DNA of 64,000 nucleotides, from positions 107,501 through 171,500 of the forward strand of contig JAJDWE010000075.1 of assembly GCA_022825725.1 (NCBI GenBank), read 5' to 3'. Each line of letters starts with the position of its first letter. Positions within the stretch are counted from its first letter, which is position 1. Origin of the DNA: Gemmatimonadota bacterium (GTDB taxonomy: Bacteria > Gemmatimonadota > Gemmatimonadetes > Palauibacterales > Palauibacteraceae). This document shows, in pieces, positions 50,901 to 59,533 of this stretch. The notes under the pieces are model-generated. The model was not told the origin of the DNA. It worked only from the letters and a program-made list of their open reading frames with translations, and searched no databases. The position numbers and the translations under genes were made by a program.

Positions 50901-51731
50901 GTGCCCGACGGCTCCGCCCGCCGTTCCGCCGCAAGACTCGCTCGCGATGCCGTGCTCCGCATGGCCTTCGCGGTCGAGGCCTACTGCCGGCTTCTCGTGC
51001 GCGTGTCCAGGGCCTGTTTGAGTCAGCCCTTCTATCGCGGCGATCTCGTTCAGCAGATGGACACGATCGGCGTGGCCTCGATCTTCATCGTCATGCTGAC
51101 CGGCCTCTTCACGGGGATGGTGCTCGCCCTCCAGTCCGCCGTGGAAATGGAGCGGTTCGGGGCCACGGTCTACATCGGCCGCCTTGTGGGGGCCAGCACG
51201 ATCCGCGAACTCGGTCCCGTTCTCACGGCGCTCATCGTCACGGGCCGCGCGGGCGCCGGCATGGCGGCGGCCCTGGGCGCGATGCGTGTCACGGAGCAGG
51301 TCGACGCGCTCCGCACGATGGGCGTCGACCCGATCCGGAAACTCGTCGTGCCGCGTTTTCTCGCCGCCCTCGTGATGCTCCCCGTGGTCACAATCATCGG
51401 CGACGCCGTGGCCATCCTGGGTGGGCTTCTCATCGCGGTCCTGACGCTGGATTTCACGGCCCAGCTGTATATCAACTCCGTGTGGGACACCCTCGCCCAG
51501 AGCGGCTTCGTGCTCAGGGTCATCCCCATCGACCTGATTCAGGGGCTGGTGAAGCCCTTCACCTTCGGCGGAATCATCGCGCTCACGAGTTGCTTCCACG
51601 GGCTTCGGGCCGAGGGCGGCACGGAAGGCGTCGGGCGAGCGACGACCCGCGCCGTCGTGACCTCGTCCATCCTCATCCTCGCGGCGGATTACTTCCTCAC
51701 CCAGATCCTGCTCGCCATGTTCCAGTGGTGA
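50901..51731 (+). CDS. mlaE: MlaE-type phospholipid transport permease
   Basis: A 276-aa permease of the Mla lipid-transport ABC system, which keeps the outer membrane asymmetric. Blocks include QQMDTIGVASIFIVMLTGLF, TGMVLALQ, IRELGPVLTALIVTGRAGAGMAAALGAM (in parts), MRVTEQVDALRTMGVDP and FHGLRAEGGTEGVGRATT. GTG 50901 gives an amphipathic N-terminal helix as in homologues; ATG 50961 is an alternative. mlaF follows 13 nt later. Confidence 0.92.
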   Translation: MPDGSARRSAARLARDAVLRMAFAVEAYCRLLVRVSRACLSQPFYRGDLVQQMDTIGVASIFIVMLTGLFTGMVLALQSAVEMERFGATVYIGRLVGASTIRELGPVLTALIVTGRAGAGMAAALGAMRVTEQVDALRTMGVDPIRKLVVPRFLAALVMLPVVTIIGDAVAILGGLLIAVLTLDFTAQLYINSVWDTLAQSGFVLRVIPIDLIQGLVKPFTFGGIIALTSCFHGLRAEGGTEGVGRATTRAVVTSSILILAADYFLTQILLAMFQW

Positions 51732-51744
51732 GCGAGGATCCACC

Positions 51745-52587
51745 ATGAGCGACCGGACGCCCGCCGGCGCGCCCCAGCCGGGAAGCGAGGCCTTCGAGGC
51801 GGAGTTGCGCGACGAGATTCGCCGCGAGCTGGAGACCCACGGGAGCGGGTCCGGCGGGCCCGAAATCGTCGAACTCCGGGATGTGTGGCTTTCGTTCGGG
51901 GATCACGAGGTGCTGCGCGGCGTTTCGCTCGGCGTCGCGCGGGGCGGGACGCTCTGCATCCTCGGCGGGTCCGGGGTCGGAAAGTCGACGATCCTGCGCC
52001 TCATGCTCCGACTCCTCCTTCCCGACCGCGGCGAGGTCCTCATCGAGGGACGCGACATCAGCGCGGTTTCGCGCCCGGAGGCTCTGGCCCTCCGGGAACG
52101 GATGGGGATGGTGTTCCAGGGATCGGCGCTCTTCGACTCCCTGAACGTGTTCGACAACGTGGCCTTCCCGCTCTACGAGCATACGACGCTGCCGGAGGAT
52201 GAGATCCGGGAGCGCGTCGAGGAGGTGCTGTCCTTCGTGGATCTCGACCCGGCCGTGGTCCTCCCTCTGCTTCCGTCCGCACTGTCGGGAGGCATGCGCA
52301 AGCGCGTCGCCATCGCGCGGGCGATCGCTCACCGGCCGCCGATCCTCCTCTTCGACGAGCCGACGAGCGGGCTCGATCCGATTACGACGCGGAGGATCGA
52401 CGAACTGATCCTGAAGCTCCGGCGGGAACTCCACGTCTGCGTCGTCGTAGTGACCCATGATGTGCGGTCCGCATCGAGAATCGCGACCGAGACCGCGCTC
52501 CTGAAGGACGGGGAGATTATCTTCAGCGGAACGCCGGAGGAGATGCACGCCACGGAAGACCGCTATGTTCGGGCCTTCCGCGGCTGA
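51745..52587 (+). CDS. mlaF: MlaF-type ABC ATPase
   Basis: A 280-aa ATPase. Walker A GGSGVGKST, signature LSGGMRKRVAIARA, Walker B ILLFDEPTSGLDP and switch VVTHDVRSA. An acidic 40-residue N-terminal extension (EAFEAELRDEIRRELE) precedes the domain and is longer than in E. coli MlaF. The MRKR within the signature is typical of Mla/MCE-associated ATPases. It powers MlaE with the MCE protein encoded next. Confidence 0.95.
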   Translation: MSDRTPAGAPQPGSEAFEAELRDEIRRELETHGSGSGGPEIVELRDVWLSFGDHEVLRGVSLGVARGGTLCILGGSGVGKSTILRLMLRLLLPDRGEVLIEGRDISAVSRPEALALRERMGMVFQGSALFDSLNVFDNVAFPLYEHTTLPEDEIRERVEEVLSFVDLDPAVVLPLLPSALSGGMRKRVAIARAIAHRPPILLFDEPTSGLDPITTRRIDELILKLRRELHVCVVVVTHDVRSASRIATETALLKDGEIIFSGTPEEMHATEDRYVRAFRG

Positions 52588-52611
52588 CGGACGGGAGCGG
52601 GAAAGGATACG

Positions 52612-53592
52612 ATGCGACGGTCGGAAGCCATCACATGGGACCAGGTGCGCGTGGGGTTCGTCCTCATCGTCTCTCTCGTCCTTCTCGCGTTGTGCGTGCT
52701 GTTCGTGGGCCGGATCGGGGACGTGTTCGGCGAGCGCTACCAGCTTGTGGCGCTCATGGAATCGGCTTCGGGGCTCCGCCCGGGGGCTCCCGTCCAGGTG
52801 GCCGGGCGGGGCGTCGGCCAGGTCGAGCGCGTGGAGTTCATCGCCCCGGAAGAGCGCGGAGACTCGGAGGCGGCGGTCGCGGTCTGGCTCGGGGTCAACG
52901 TGGACGTCCGGGAGCAGATCCGGCGCGGCTCGCGAGCCCGCGTGCGGACGCAGGGACTCCTCGGCGACCGCCTCATCGACATCGAACCGGGGTCCCCGGA
53001 TTCGGCAACCCTCGTCCCGGGAGACACGATCGGAACGGCGCCGGCGCTGAGCTACGATGAACTCCTCGGCCAGGCGGCCGATGCCGTCCTCGGCCTCACG
53101 CAGCTCTCGAACGACCTTTCCGCAACGCTGGCCCGCGTCTCGAGCGGCGAGGGTTCACTGGGACGGCTCCTTGTCGACGAGGCGCTCTACGACGGCCTCG
53201 TCGACCTCAACGACAACCTCGCGGCCGTGCTGGGGCCGATCGCGGACGGGGAAGGCTCGCTGGCCCGCCTGCTCGAGGGTCCGGAGCTGTACGACCGCCT
53301 CGTTTCCTTCACCGCCCGCCTTGACACGGTGACGGGAGCGATGGCGGCCGGCGAAGGGACGCTCGGGCGTCTGCTGGCGTCGGACTCCCTGTATCGTGCG
53401 ATCGCTTCGTCCGCGACCCGCGCCAATTCCATCCTGGATCTCATCGAGGGCGGCGAAGGCGTGGTCGGGCAGCTCGTCAGCGATGAGACGCTTTATGAGG
53501 AGTTGCTCAAGGTGGTGGTGGACCTGAACGCCTTCCTCGCCGAGGTGCGGGCGAACCCCGGAAAGTTCATCCCGCCGATCCGGGTCTTCTAG
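52612..53592 (+). CDS. mlaD: MlaD/MCE-domain lipid-binding protein with C-terminal 34-residue repeats
   Basis: A 326-aa product with one N-terminal helix (VGFVLIVSLVLLALCVLFVG) and an MCE domain (residues about 40-140; ESASGLRPGAPVQVAGRGVG and RVRTQGLLGDRLIDIEPG, in parts). MCE proteins form hexamers that bind phospholipid in the periplasm. The C-terminal half is four tandem 34-residue repeats beginning GEG at residues 179, 213, 247 and 281 (GEG-x-LxRLL-x(4)-LY pattern), likely a helical stalk. It is the substrate-binding component of the MlaEFD locus. Confidence 0.93.
   Translation: MRRSEAITWDQVRVGFVLIVSLVLLALCVLFVGRIGDVFGERYQLVALMESASGLRPGAPVQVAGRGVGQVERVEFIAPEERGDSEAAVAVWLGVNVDVREQIRRGSRARVRTQGLLGDRLIDIEPGSPDSATLVPGDTIGTAPALSYDELLGQAADAVLGLTQLSNDLSATLARVSSGEGSLGRLLVDEALYDGLVDLNDNLAAVLGPIADGEGSLARLLEGPELYDRLVSFTARLDTVTGAMAAGEGTLGRLLASDSLYRAIASSATRANSILDLIEGGEGVVGQLVSDETLYEELLKVVVDLNAFLAEVRANPGKFIPPIRVF
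53146..53553 (+). repeat. Four tandem 102-bp coding repeats in mlaD
   Basis: Codons for the GEG triplet fall at 53146, 53248, 53350 and 53452, exactly 102 bp apart. Each unit encodes a GEG(S/T/V)(L/V)(G/A)(R/Q)L start and an LY pair 14-15 residues on. DNA identity is partial, protein pattern clear. Confidence 0.85.
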
Positions 53593-53621
53593 CTCAGGGC
53601 GGCCGGTAAGACCAGCATCCG

Positions 53622-54089
53622 CTACAGTTCGTGCAGCGTCTCGAAATCGATGACCTCGAACTCGCGCGCGCCGGCGGGAAGTCTCACGCTCACGAGTTCG
53701 CCCTTTCTCCTTCCGAGGAGCGCGCGGCCGATGGGCGATTCCATCGAGATGTCGTTGGTCTCGATGTCGACGTCGTCGCCGATCGTGAGGTTGAAGGACT
53801 CGATCTCGTCGTCCTCCAGGTCGCGCACGGCAACCTTCGACCCGAATCCGACCCGGTCCGTCGGGATGTTCTCGATATCGAGTTCGCCGAGCTGCGACAT
53901 GCGGCGCGCCAGATAATCGAGCCGCGCCCGCACGAAACCCTGCCGCTCGAGAGCGGCGGTGTACTCGGAATTCTCTCGCAGGTCGCCCTGGGCAACCGCC
54001 TTCTCGATCTCTTTCGGAAGGATGACGTTCAGCTCGTGGAGGAGCGTTTCCGCTTCGTCCCCGATCTTGCGCTGCAGTTCTTCGATCAT
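53622..54089 (-). CDS. greA: Transcription elongation factor GreA
   Basis: Rescues backtracked RNA polymerase by stimulating transcript cleavage. The 155-aa product has the N-terminal coiled coil with the acidic tip (VAQGDLRENSEYTAALERQG, Asp and Glu that hold Mg2+) and the C-terminal FKBP-like domain (VGFGSKVAVRDLEDDE; SPIGRALLGRRKGE). GGAGGT four bases before ATG 54089 fixes the start; the extension further upstream would run into tmRNA. The gene lies downstream of the tmRNA terminator. Confidence 0.95.
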   Translation of the reverse strand: MIEELQRKIGDEAETLLHELNVILPKEIEKAVAQGDLRENSEYTAALERQGFVRARLDYLARRMSQLGELDIENIPTDRVGFGSKVAVRDLEDDEIESFNLTIGDDVDIETNDISMESPIGRALLGRRKGELVSVRLPAGAREFEVIDFETLHEL

Positions 54090-54123
54090 CCGGACCTCCT
54101 CGACCCGTCGACGGGCCGGTCGC

Positions 54124-54160
54124 AAAAAAAGCCGAGGCGCTCCCGGAAAGGGAGGCGCCC
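54124..54160 (-). terminator. Rho-independent terminator of ssrA
   Basis: Minus strand: GGCGCCTCCC, loop TTTCC, GGGAGCGCC, giving nine pairs with one bulged C, followed four bases later by a run of seven T. It begins 21 bases after the end of tmRNA. Confidence 0.88.
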
Positions 54161-54180
54161 CGGGTGGAGCCCTGCATGAG

Positions 54181-54548
54181 TGGAGGCGGCGGGAATCGAA
54201 CCCGCGTCCGCGAGCCCATCCGCCACGGCATCTACGTGCGTAGTTCGCGATCAAGTCTCGTCCCGCGAGGGTTCACGAACAACCCCTTACGAAACCAGCC
54301 GTGTACGCGGCTCTCGCCGTGTTCTCGTCACCCGCGGCTCACGGCGCGCCGGGGCGACCAGCCCGATTCGTCGACGTCCGTCGGGAGATCCTCGGGCCGG
54401 GATCTCTCGGGGACGGGCTACGCAGATTTACGCAGCCAGAGCCAAACCGTCGTTGGCACCTGAAAGTTTCCCGGTGTTTAACGAGGCCCCGGGCACCTCG
54501 GCACGCTTCCGCAGCTTCCGGTTCACGCGTCGAAGCCGTGTCGCCCCC
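54181..54548 (-). ncRNA. ssrA: tmRNA (transfer-messenger RNA)
   Basis: Rescues stalled ribosomes and tags the nascent chain. The 5' end GGGGGCGAC-ACGGCTTCGACG (54548 leftward) and 3' end GGTTCGATTCCCGCCGCCTCC-A give the tRNA-like domain; acceptor GGGGGCG pairs with CGCCTCC with one wobble. The tag frame (54457-54428) starts at GCC and reads ANDGLALAA then TAA, a short nine-residue proteolysis tag. 368 nt; CCA is not encoded. No clear promoter was found. Confidence 0.95.
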
Positions 54549-54626
54549 TGATACGCGTGACTGCTGCCAATACGGTGGTTTATCCCGGCGTGCGGCGCAA
54601 GTTCCGGAAGCGGCCGCGGAGGTTCT

Positions 54627-54656
54627 TTGACAGCCGGAAACCGGCACGGGTATACT
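54627..54656 (+). promoter_or_regulatory. Sigma-70-type promoter upstream of the ptsN-like gene
   Basis: TTGACA (54627-54632) and TATACT (54651-54656), spaced by 18 bp, close to consensus. The start codon of the EIIA gene lies 83 nt downstream, leaving a short leader. Confidence 0.8.
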
Positions 54657-54738
54657 CGGGGTTTGTCGGGTCCCGCAGAGTCGGTTCCCGTTGATTCGAT
54701 ATGCGCCCCGCCTTCGCGGGGAGGAGATATAGATCCAA

Positions 54739-55191
54739 GTGCAGCTTCGTGAATTGTTCGTCCCGTCCGCCATCAACCTCGACCTGGCGGCCGAGACGAA
54801 GGACGAGGCCCTGAAGGAACTTGTGTCGTGTCTGGGCCTCGACGGAAAGTCCGAAGGAATCCTCTACAAGATGTTGAAGCGGCGGGAGAATCTCGGTTCG
54901 ACCGGGATCGGCCGCGGCATCGCGATCCCCCACTGCCGTTCGCTCGTCGTGACCCGACTGAGGGTCGCGTTCGGCCGAAAGCTCTCCGGCCTCGACTTCA
55001 AGGCGATCGACGAGAAACCCGTTCGGTACGTCTTTCTCATCGTCGCGCCGCCGCTGGAAGTCTCGAATCAGTACCTTCCGGTGCTGGGCAAGATTGCGCA
55101 ATTCGGCAAGGAGGCCGACGTGCCGGAGTCGCTCGCGGAACTCTCGAGCCCCGAACAGTTCATCGAACTGCTCGAAGCAAAGGATCTCTAG
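54739..55191 (+). CDS. PTS EIIA-like (PtsN-type) regulatory protein
   Basis: A 150-aa EIIA fructose/nitrogen-type domain. The phosphorylatable His65 is in GRGIAIPHCRS. LKELVSCLGL, LKRRENLGSTGIG and PVLGKIAQFGK complete the fold. Such proteins work in the nitrogen PTS that controls K+ transport and other targets, without sugar import. GTG 54739 follows a good leader. The next gene's GTG shares one base with this stop. Confidence 0.88.
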   Translation: MQLRELFVPSAINLDLAAETKDEALKELVSCLGLDGKSEGILYKMLKRRENLGSTGIGRGIAIPHCRSLVVTRLRVAFGRKLSGLDFKAIDEKPVRYVFLIVAPPLEVSNQYLPVLGKIAQFGKEADVPESLAELSSPEQFIELLEAKDL

Positions 55192-55544
55192 TGGACCAGC
55201 AACTCGAACTGCTCCTCGAGATCCAGGACCTGAGGATGCAGCGCCGGGAGCTCACGGACGGGTCGACGGACCTCGAGGCGGAGGTCTTCGACGTCAAGAT
55301 CGAAGATGCGATCCGGTTGCTCGACGAGAAGGTCGAGGAACTGGCGGAGCGGCTCGCGCGGGGGATCCGGGATCGCTACCGACGCATCGCCGACAAGGCA
55401 CCGAGAGTCGTCGCGCCGGTCATCAACGGCATCTGCTACGGCTGCTTCGTGGCGGTTTCCACCGCCCGCGCCTCGGAAGCGGACCGCAATCTTCGCGTCG
55501 AATCGTGCGAGTATTGCGGCTGTTTCCTCTATCACGTCGGCTGA
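55191..55544 (+). CDS. C4 zinc-ribbon coiled-coil protein
   Basis: A 117-aa product. The N-terminal two thirds are charged helices (LELLLEIQDLRMQRRELTDG; LLDEKVEELAERLARGIRDRY). The C-terminal ribbon has Cys in GICYGCFVAVS and SCEYCGCFLY. This pattern resembles small C4-zinc-ribbon proteins of the CT398/YbeD-like or DksA-like sort; the role is unproven. The GTG overlaps the ptsN-like stop by one base. The 3' end overlaps selB on the opposite strand by 13 bases. Confidence 0.8.
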   Translation: MDQQLELLLEIQDLRMQRRELTDGSTDLEAEVFDVKIEDAIRLLDEKVEELAERLARGIRDRYRRIADKAPRVVAPVINGICYGCFVAVSTARASEADRNLRVESCEYCGCFLYHVG

Positions 55545-57448
55545 ACGAGGGTCCTTCCTTCGGTCGTTCGTCGGGTCACGCCTTCCCGGTCCAGGTATTC
55601 GAGGAGCGGGATCAGGTACTTCCGGGAGAGCCCGAACGTTTCCTTGAAGCGTGCGGGAGGGGCCGGCGCGCCGTCGGCGAGGAGATCTCTCACTTGCGCT
55701 TCCATGGTCTCGAGAGCTGCGGCGGCAACGTGCAGTTCGGGTGTGACCGCCTTCGTCACGCCGGATTCCTGTAGCAACCGCAGCAGGTCGTCGAGCACGG
55801 CCCGGTCGAGGCGCAGCGACGTTCCCAGTTCCGCGACGAGCGGCGGCTGCAGTCCGGCGGCTTCGATCGTCCGGGCAAGTTGCGCGCGCCCCTCTTCCTC
55901 CTGCTCGGTGAGGCGGGGCGCGTGGCCCGGAAGCGCGAGCCGCGGCCCGCTTTCGACGAGCCGGCGATCGGCGAGGAGTCGGCGGACGGCCGTCTCCGCC
56001 AGTTCGAGGTCGCAGACCGGCGCCATGGCGGAGCGCACGGCCTCCTTCGACACGCCGGGGGCGCGGCGATCCGCGGCGTGGAGACGGGCCACGCTTTCTT
56101 CCACGGCCTCCATGGCCTCCGCCACGGCATCGGCCGCGAACCAGCGGCCGCCGATGCGCACGCATCCGCCCTCCTCCGCGGCCGTCTCGAGCGTGGAGTC
56201 GCGCCGCCCGAGAAGGATCGACGACGTCGCGGCGGGGAGCCCGCGCAGGCCCCTCAGAGCCACGGCCGCGGCGATCGCCTCCTCCGGGGTGCCATCGAGA
56301 ATCTGTCCCCAGGCTTCCGTCCGCGCCGGCCAGCCCGGCGGCGGGTTCAGTTCCGCCACGCGGATCCCGCCGATCGTCGTCACCGGCGAGTAGAAGCGGA
56401 GGATGGCTCGATCGCGGGTCCGGGCGAGGAGCGGCGCTTCGAGCGCAAGCAAGGCCCAGGCGGTCGCCCCGGGTGCGACGGGCCGGCGATCCGCCGTTTG
56501 CAGCCGGGCCATGACTTCGCGGGTGCCGAGGTAGACCCTGAGACGCTGTCCGTGCAGCAGAGGCCGGTCGCGGCCCCCGAGTGCCCGCACCCGGACGCCG
56601 AGTCGCTCGCTCGACGTCCACTCGGATGGGTCGAAGAGCACGCTGCCCCGCTCCACGGAGGCCGGGGCGACGCCGACGAGCGCGACGGCGCACCGGCGGC
56701 CGGCGGTGACGCAGGGCCGAGGATCCTCGTGCACCTGGAGCGCACGCACGCGGGCCGAGTGCCCTCCGGGGAAGACGCTCACGGTGTCCCCCACGCCGAT
56801 GGACCCGCTCCACACCGTGCCGGTCACCACGGTACCGGTGCCCCGGATCGAGAAGGACCGGTCTACCGGTAGCCGGAAGCGGTCGTCCACGCCGCGCGCG
56901 CGGATCCCCGCCATCGCCCTGCGCAGCCCTTCCCGCAGCGGTTCGATTCCGTCGCCCGTCAGGGCGGAGACCGGCACGACCTCCCATGACGCCCGGTCGG
57001 AGTCCTCGTCCAGCAGTTCCCGGGTCGTCTCGCGCGCGAGGTCGAGCCAATCGCCATCCACCCGGTCGCTCTTGGTGAGTGCGACGACTCCGCGCCGGAT
57101 GTTCAGGAGGCGCGCAATCGCGAGGTGCTCGTGGGTTTGCGGCATCGGACCCTCGTCCGCCGCCACGACGAGGAGAAGCACGTCGATGCCGGTGGCCCCG
57201 GCCAGCATGTTCTTGAGAAAATCCTCGTGCCCCGGGACGTCGACTATCCCCGTCTCCAGTTCGGGATCGAGGTCGAGCCGCGCGAAGCCCAGATCTATGG
57301 TGAGCCCCCGCTTCCGCTCCTCCAGCCAGCGGTCCGTCTCGACCCCGGTCAACGCCCGCACAAGGGCCGTCTTGCCGTGGTCCACGTGCCCGGCGGTCCC
57401 GATCACGATCCCGCGCCGATCGCTCACGCCTTCGCTCGGCGTGCTCAC
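55532..57448 (-). CDS. selB: Selenocysteine-specific elongation factor SelB
   Basis: Delivers Sec-tRNA to UGA codons marked by a SECIS hairpin. The 638-aa product has the GTPase domain G1 GTAGHVDHGKTAL, G2 ERKRGLTIDLGFA, G3 DVPGHEDFL, G4 TKSD, then beta-barrel domains (SIRGTGTVVTGTVWSG), and C-terminal winged helices ending RKYLIPLLEYLDREGVTRR. The G3/G2 pattern (LTIDLGFA) separates SelB from EF-Tu. With tRNA-Sec 5 kb away, UGA decoding is well supported; selA, selD and a selenoprotein were not found here. GTG 57427 is an alternative start. Confidence 0.93.
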   Translation of the reverse strand: MSTPSEGVSDRRGIVIGTAGHVDHGKTALVRALTGVETDRWLEERKRGLTIDLGFARLDLDPELETGIVDVPGHEDFLKNMLAGATGIDVLLLVVAADEGPMPQTHEHLAIARLLNIRRGVVALTKSDRVDGDWLDLARETTRELLDEDSDRASWEVVPVSALTGDGIEPLREGLRRAMAGIRARGVDDRFRLPVDRSFSIRGTGTVVTGTVWSGSIGVGDTVSVFPGGHSARVRALQVHEDPRPCVTAGRRCAVALVGVAPASVERGSVLFDPSEWTSSERLGVRVRALGGRDRPLLHGQRLRVYLGTREVMARLQTADRRPVAPGATAWALLALEAPLLARTRDRAILRFYSPVTTIGGIRVAELNPPPGWPARTEAWGQILDGTPEEAIAAAVALRGLRGLPAATSSILLGRRDSTLETAAEEGGCVRIGGRWFAADAVAEAMEAVEESVARLHAADRRAPGVSKEAVRSAMAPVCDLELAETAVRRLLADRRLVESGPRLALPGHAPRLTEQEEEGRAQLARTIEAAGLQPPLVAELGTSLRLDRAVLDDLLRLLQESGVTKAVTPELHVAAAALETMEAQVRDLLADGAPAPPARFKETFGLSRKYLIPLLEYLDREGVTRRTTEGRTLVQPT

Positions 57449-57465
57449 CGGTCGTTCACGGGTCT

Positions 57466-58197
57466 TCAGTCCAGCCGGCTCAGGAAAGGCAGAGACTTCA
57501 GCTGTGCGCCCTCCGCCACGTGGTGCCGGATGAACTCCGCCAGCCAGCGGCCCTGGCGGCCGTTGGAGCGGTTCCGCTCCGCCGCCCCCCCCGAAACGAG
57601 AATCCGAAGGGTGTCGAGCTCTCCCGGGTCGAGTTCGGGGCCGATCGGACCGCAAGAGCCGCAGCGAAGCCCGCCCGCCTCGAAGTCGAAGCGCGCACGC
57701 GTGGATCCGATCGGATTCCGGCAGCCGACACAACGTTCGATCTCGGGTCGAAAGCCCAGGGCGTTGACCACACCCCAGACGTACTCGAGCCCGCCGGCCG
57801 ACGCCCTCTCCCGGACTCGGCCATGGAGTCCGTCGAGACCCTCCGTCAGCGTGCGGTACAGCTCCGTATCACCGTGTTCCGGGGCGAGGCGCATCACGAG
57901 TTCGCAGAGGACGGACGCGATCGTGAAGAGCTTGATCGAACGGTCGAGCCCTCGCCGGTCGTGGAGGAGTTCGAAGTTCGAGAGGGTATGCAGGTCGCGT
58001 CCTTCCCGGCTGTAGAATGTCGCCTCCCCTTCCACGAAGGGTTCCAGAAGGCCGCCGAAGCGGCTTCGGGGGCGCAGCGCACCGCGGGCGAGCGCGGAAC
58101 ACGGACCGAGCTCCCACGTCATCAGGCGCAGGATCTTGCTGGTTTCGCTGTACCGGTACGTCTGGAGGACCACTGCCCGGGTCGTTACGAGTCCCAC
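57466..58197 (-). CDS. recO: DNA repair protein RecO
   Basis: Helps load RecA and anneals single strands in the RecFOR pathway. The 243-aa product begins TTRAVVLQTYRYSETSKILRL, an OB-fold, and then FFxx-type helical region LEYVWGVVNALGF. The zinc site CVGCRN and CGSC supports RecO. GTG 58197 gives the conserved start. It lies 17 nt upstream of selB, likely co-transcribed. Confidence 0.92.
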   Translation of the reverse strand: MGLVTTRAVVLQTYRYSETSKILRLMTWELGPCSALARGALRPRSRFGGLLEPFVEGEATFYSREGRDLHTLSNFELLHDRRGLDRSIKLFTIASVLCELVMRLAPEHGDTELYRTLTEGLDGLHGRVRERASAGGLEYVWGVVNALGFRPEIERCVGCRNPIGSTRARFDFEAGGLRCGSCGPIGPELDPGELDTLRILVSGGAAERNRSNGRQGRWLAEFIRHHVAEGAQLKSLPFLSRLD

Positions 58198-58221
58198 TCG
58201 GCCCCCCGACCCCGGGCGCGG

Positions 58222-59361
58222 TCAGCTGGGACGAAGCAGGATATCCGTCGTTCCCGCCCCGATCGGCGCCTCGTCGATGAACTCGCCCTCGGCCGAGAGG
58301 AGAACGAGCCGTCCCTGGCCCACCTCCACGTAGGTGGCGCAGAGCATCTGGCCGTCCAGAAACGCGGCTGCGACCCGGCAGCTGAGATTCGAGCCGTCGC
58401 GGTCGCGCGGCTGGATCGGGTTTTCCGGCCCGTTTATCCATGCCCGGATCGCAAAGCTGAACGCCAGAACGTCCGTCTCCGTCGCATCGACACCCCTGGT
58501 TCGCACGACGTAGACGAGCCCATTCCGCCCGGCTTCCATCGAGATTCCGTTGCCGCCGAGGGAGTTCACGTCCTGCACGCTCCGGGCCGTCATATCGATC
58601 TCGACGAGATTCCCGTCCCCCAGCGGGGCGGAGGTCAGCGTATCCACCCCCCCTCCGGCCAGCAGGAGCATCTTGTCTTCGAGCACGATGGCCTCGGTGG
58701 CCCCGACGGTGCCTTCGGGAAGCCTCAACTCGTCGAAGTAACTGCCGCTGATGAACTCGTGGAGGGCGATGCGGGGAGGGCCGAGGGGCGCTCGTCCGCC
58801 GTCTTCGTCGTCGAGGTTGGCATCGACGGAGACCACGAACTGCCCGGCCGGGATCGCCCTCTCCACGAACGTGCCGACCCCCTCGACGGCGATCTGCGCC
58901 ATCGGCGTGCCCGGGAAGGCCACATACACCGCATCCAGCCCCCGGGCGGGGATGAGCGCACCCACGGTACCGCCGGCATCGAAGATCACGGTGGGTTTCC
59001 CGGGGTCCACGATGGCGTTGTTCGGGAAGGTGGCCATCGTCTGCTCGTCCGTCGAGAAGGACCCGAAGAGGACCTTGCTTCCCTCGGGCGCGTCCCACGC
59101 CGTCACCCACAGATCCTGGATGAAGTCCGCCGTCTGGCCCCGGAAGCCCGCCCCGAGCTGGACGTCACGCCCAAAGGGGACGATCCGGTCATCGATCCTG
59201 TTGAACTGCTGCAGGGTCCCGGAGATGGAGTTGAGCACGGCGAACTCCGACCGTTCGGGCGTGACGACGCCGGGTTCATCCGGTCCCGTCCCGTTCGAGC
59301 CGCCGCACCCGGCGAGGAGGACCGCCAGTGCTCCGATCTGTATCCAGCTACGTCTCCGCAT
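58222..59361 (-). CDS. Beta-propeller-like surface lipoprotein
   Basis: A 379-aa product with a lipobox (IGALAVLLAGC). The rest has repeated beta-rich segments (EFAVLNSISGTLQQFNRIDD; AAAFLDGQMLCATYVEVGQGR) as in propeller proteins. No family can be named. It lies 172 nt after btuD in the same direction, so it may belong to the riboswitch-controlled transcript and help B12 uptake or another function. ATG 59361 follows GGAGCA. A 172-base spacer (59362-59533) holds nothing clear. Confidence 0.65.
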   Translation of the reverse strand: MRRRSWIQIGALAVLLAGCGGSNGTGPDEPGVVTPERSEFAVLNSISGTLQQFNRIDDRIVPFGRDVQLGAGFRGQTADFIQDLWVTAWDAPEGSKVLFGSFSTDEQTMATFPNNAIVDPGKPTVIFDAGGTVGALIPARGLDAVYVAFPGTPMAQIAVEGVGTFVERAIPAGQFVVSVDANLDDEDGGRAPLGPPRIALHEFISGSYFDELRLPEGTVGATEAIVLEDKMLLLAGGGVDTLTSAPLGDGNLVEIDMTARSVQDVNSLGGNGISMEAGRNGLVYVVRTRGVDATETDVLAFSFAIRAWINGPENPIQPRDRDGSNLSCRVAAAFLDGQMLCATYVEVGQGRLVLLSAEGEFIDEAPIGAGTTDILLRPS

Positions 59362-59533
59362 GATCTGCTCCTGTGGTGCCCAACCGGTTCGGGTACGCGG
59401 CCGTTCGCCGCCCGGGCGACGGCAGCGCCACATCGGTCGGGTGCATCCCGGCAAGGTCCGTTCCCGGGTCGTGGACGGCAAGCCAACGCCCTGGCGCCTG
59501 CCCGGGTCCCGCGCGCTTCCGCCAGAATAACGT

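Noticed and set aside
54181-54260. A tRNA-like T arm (GGTTCGATTCCCGCC) first taken as a tRNA
   Set aside because: It is the 3' part of tmRNA, confirmed by the matching 5' end at 54548 and the tag frame.
59362-59533. A second cobalamin riboswitch upstream of the lipoprotein gene
   Set aside because: GC-rich hairpins are present but the B12 box and CCACTGT elements are missing.
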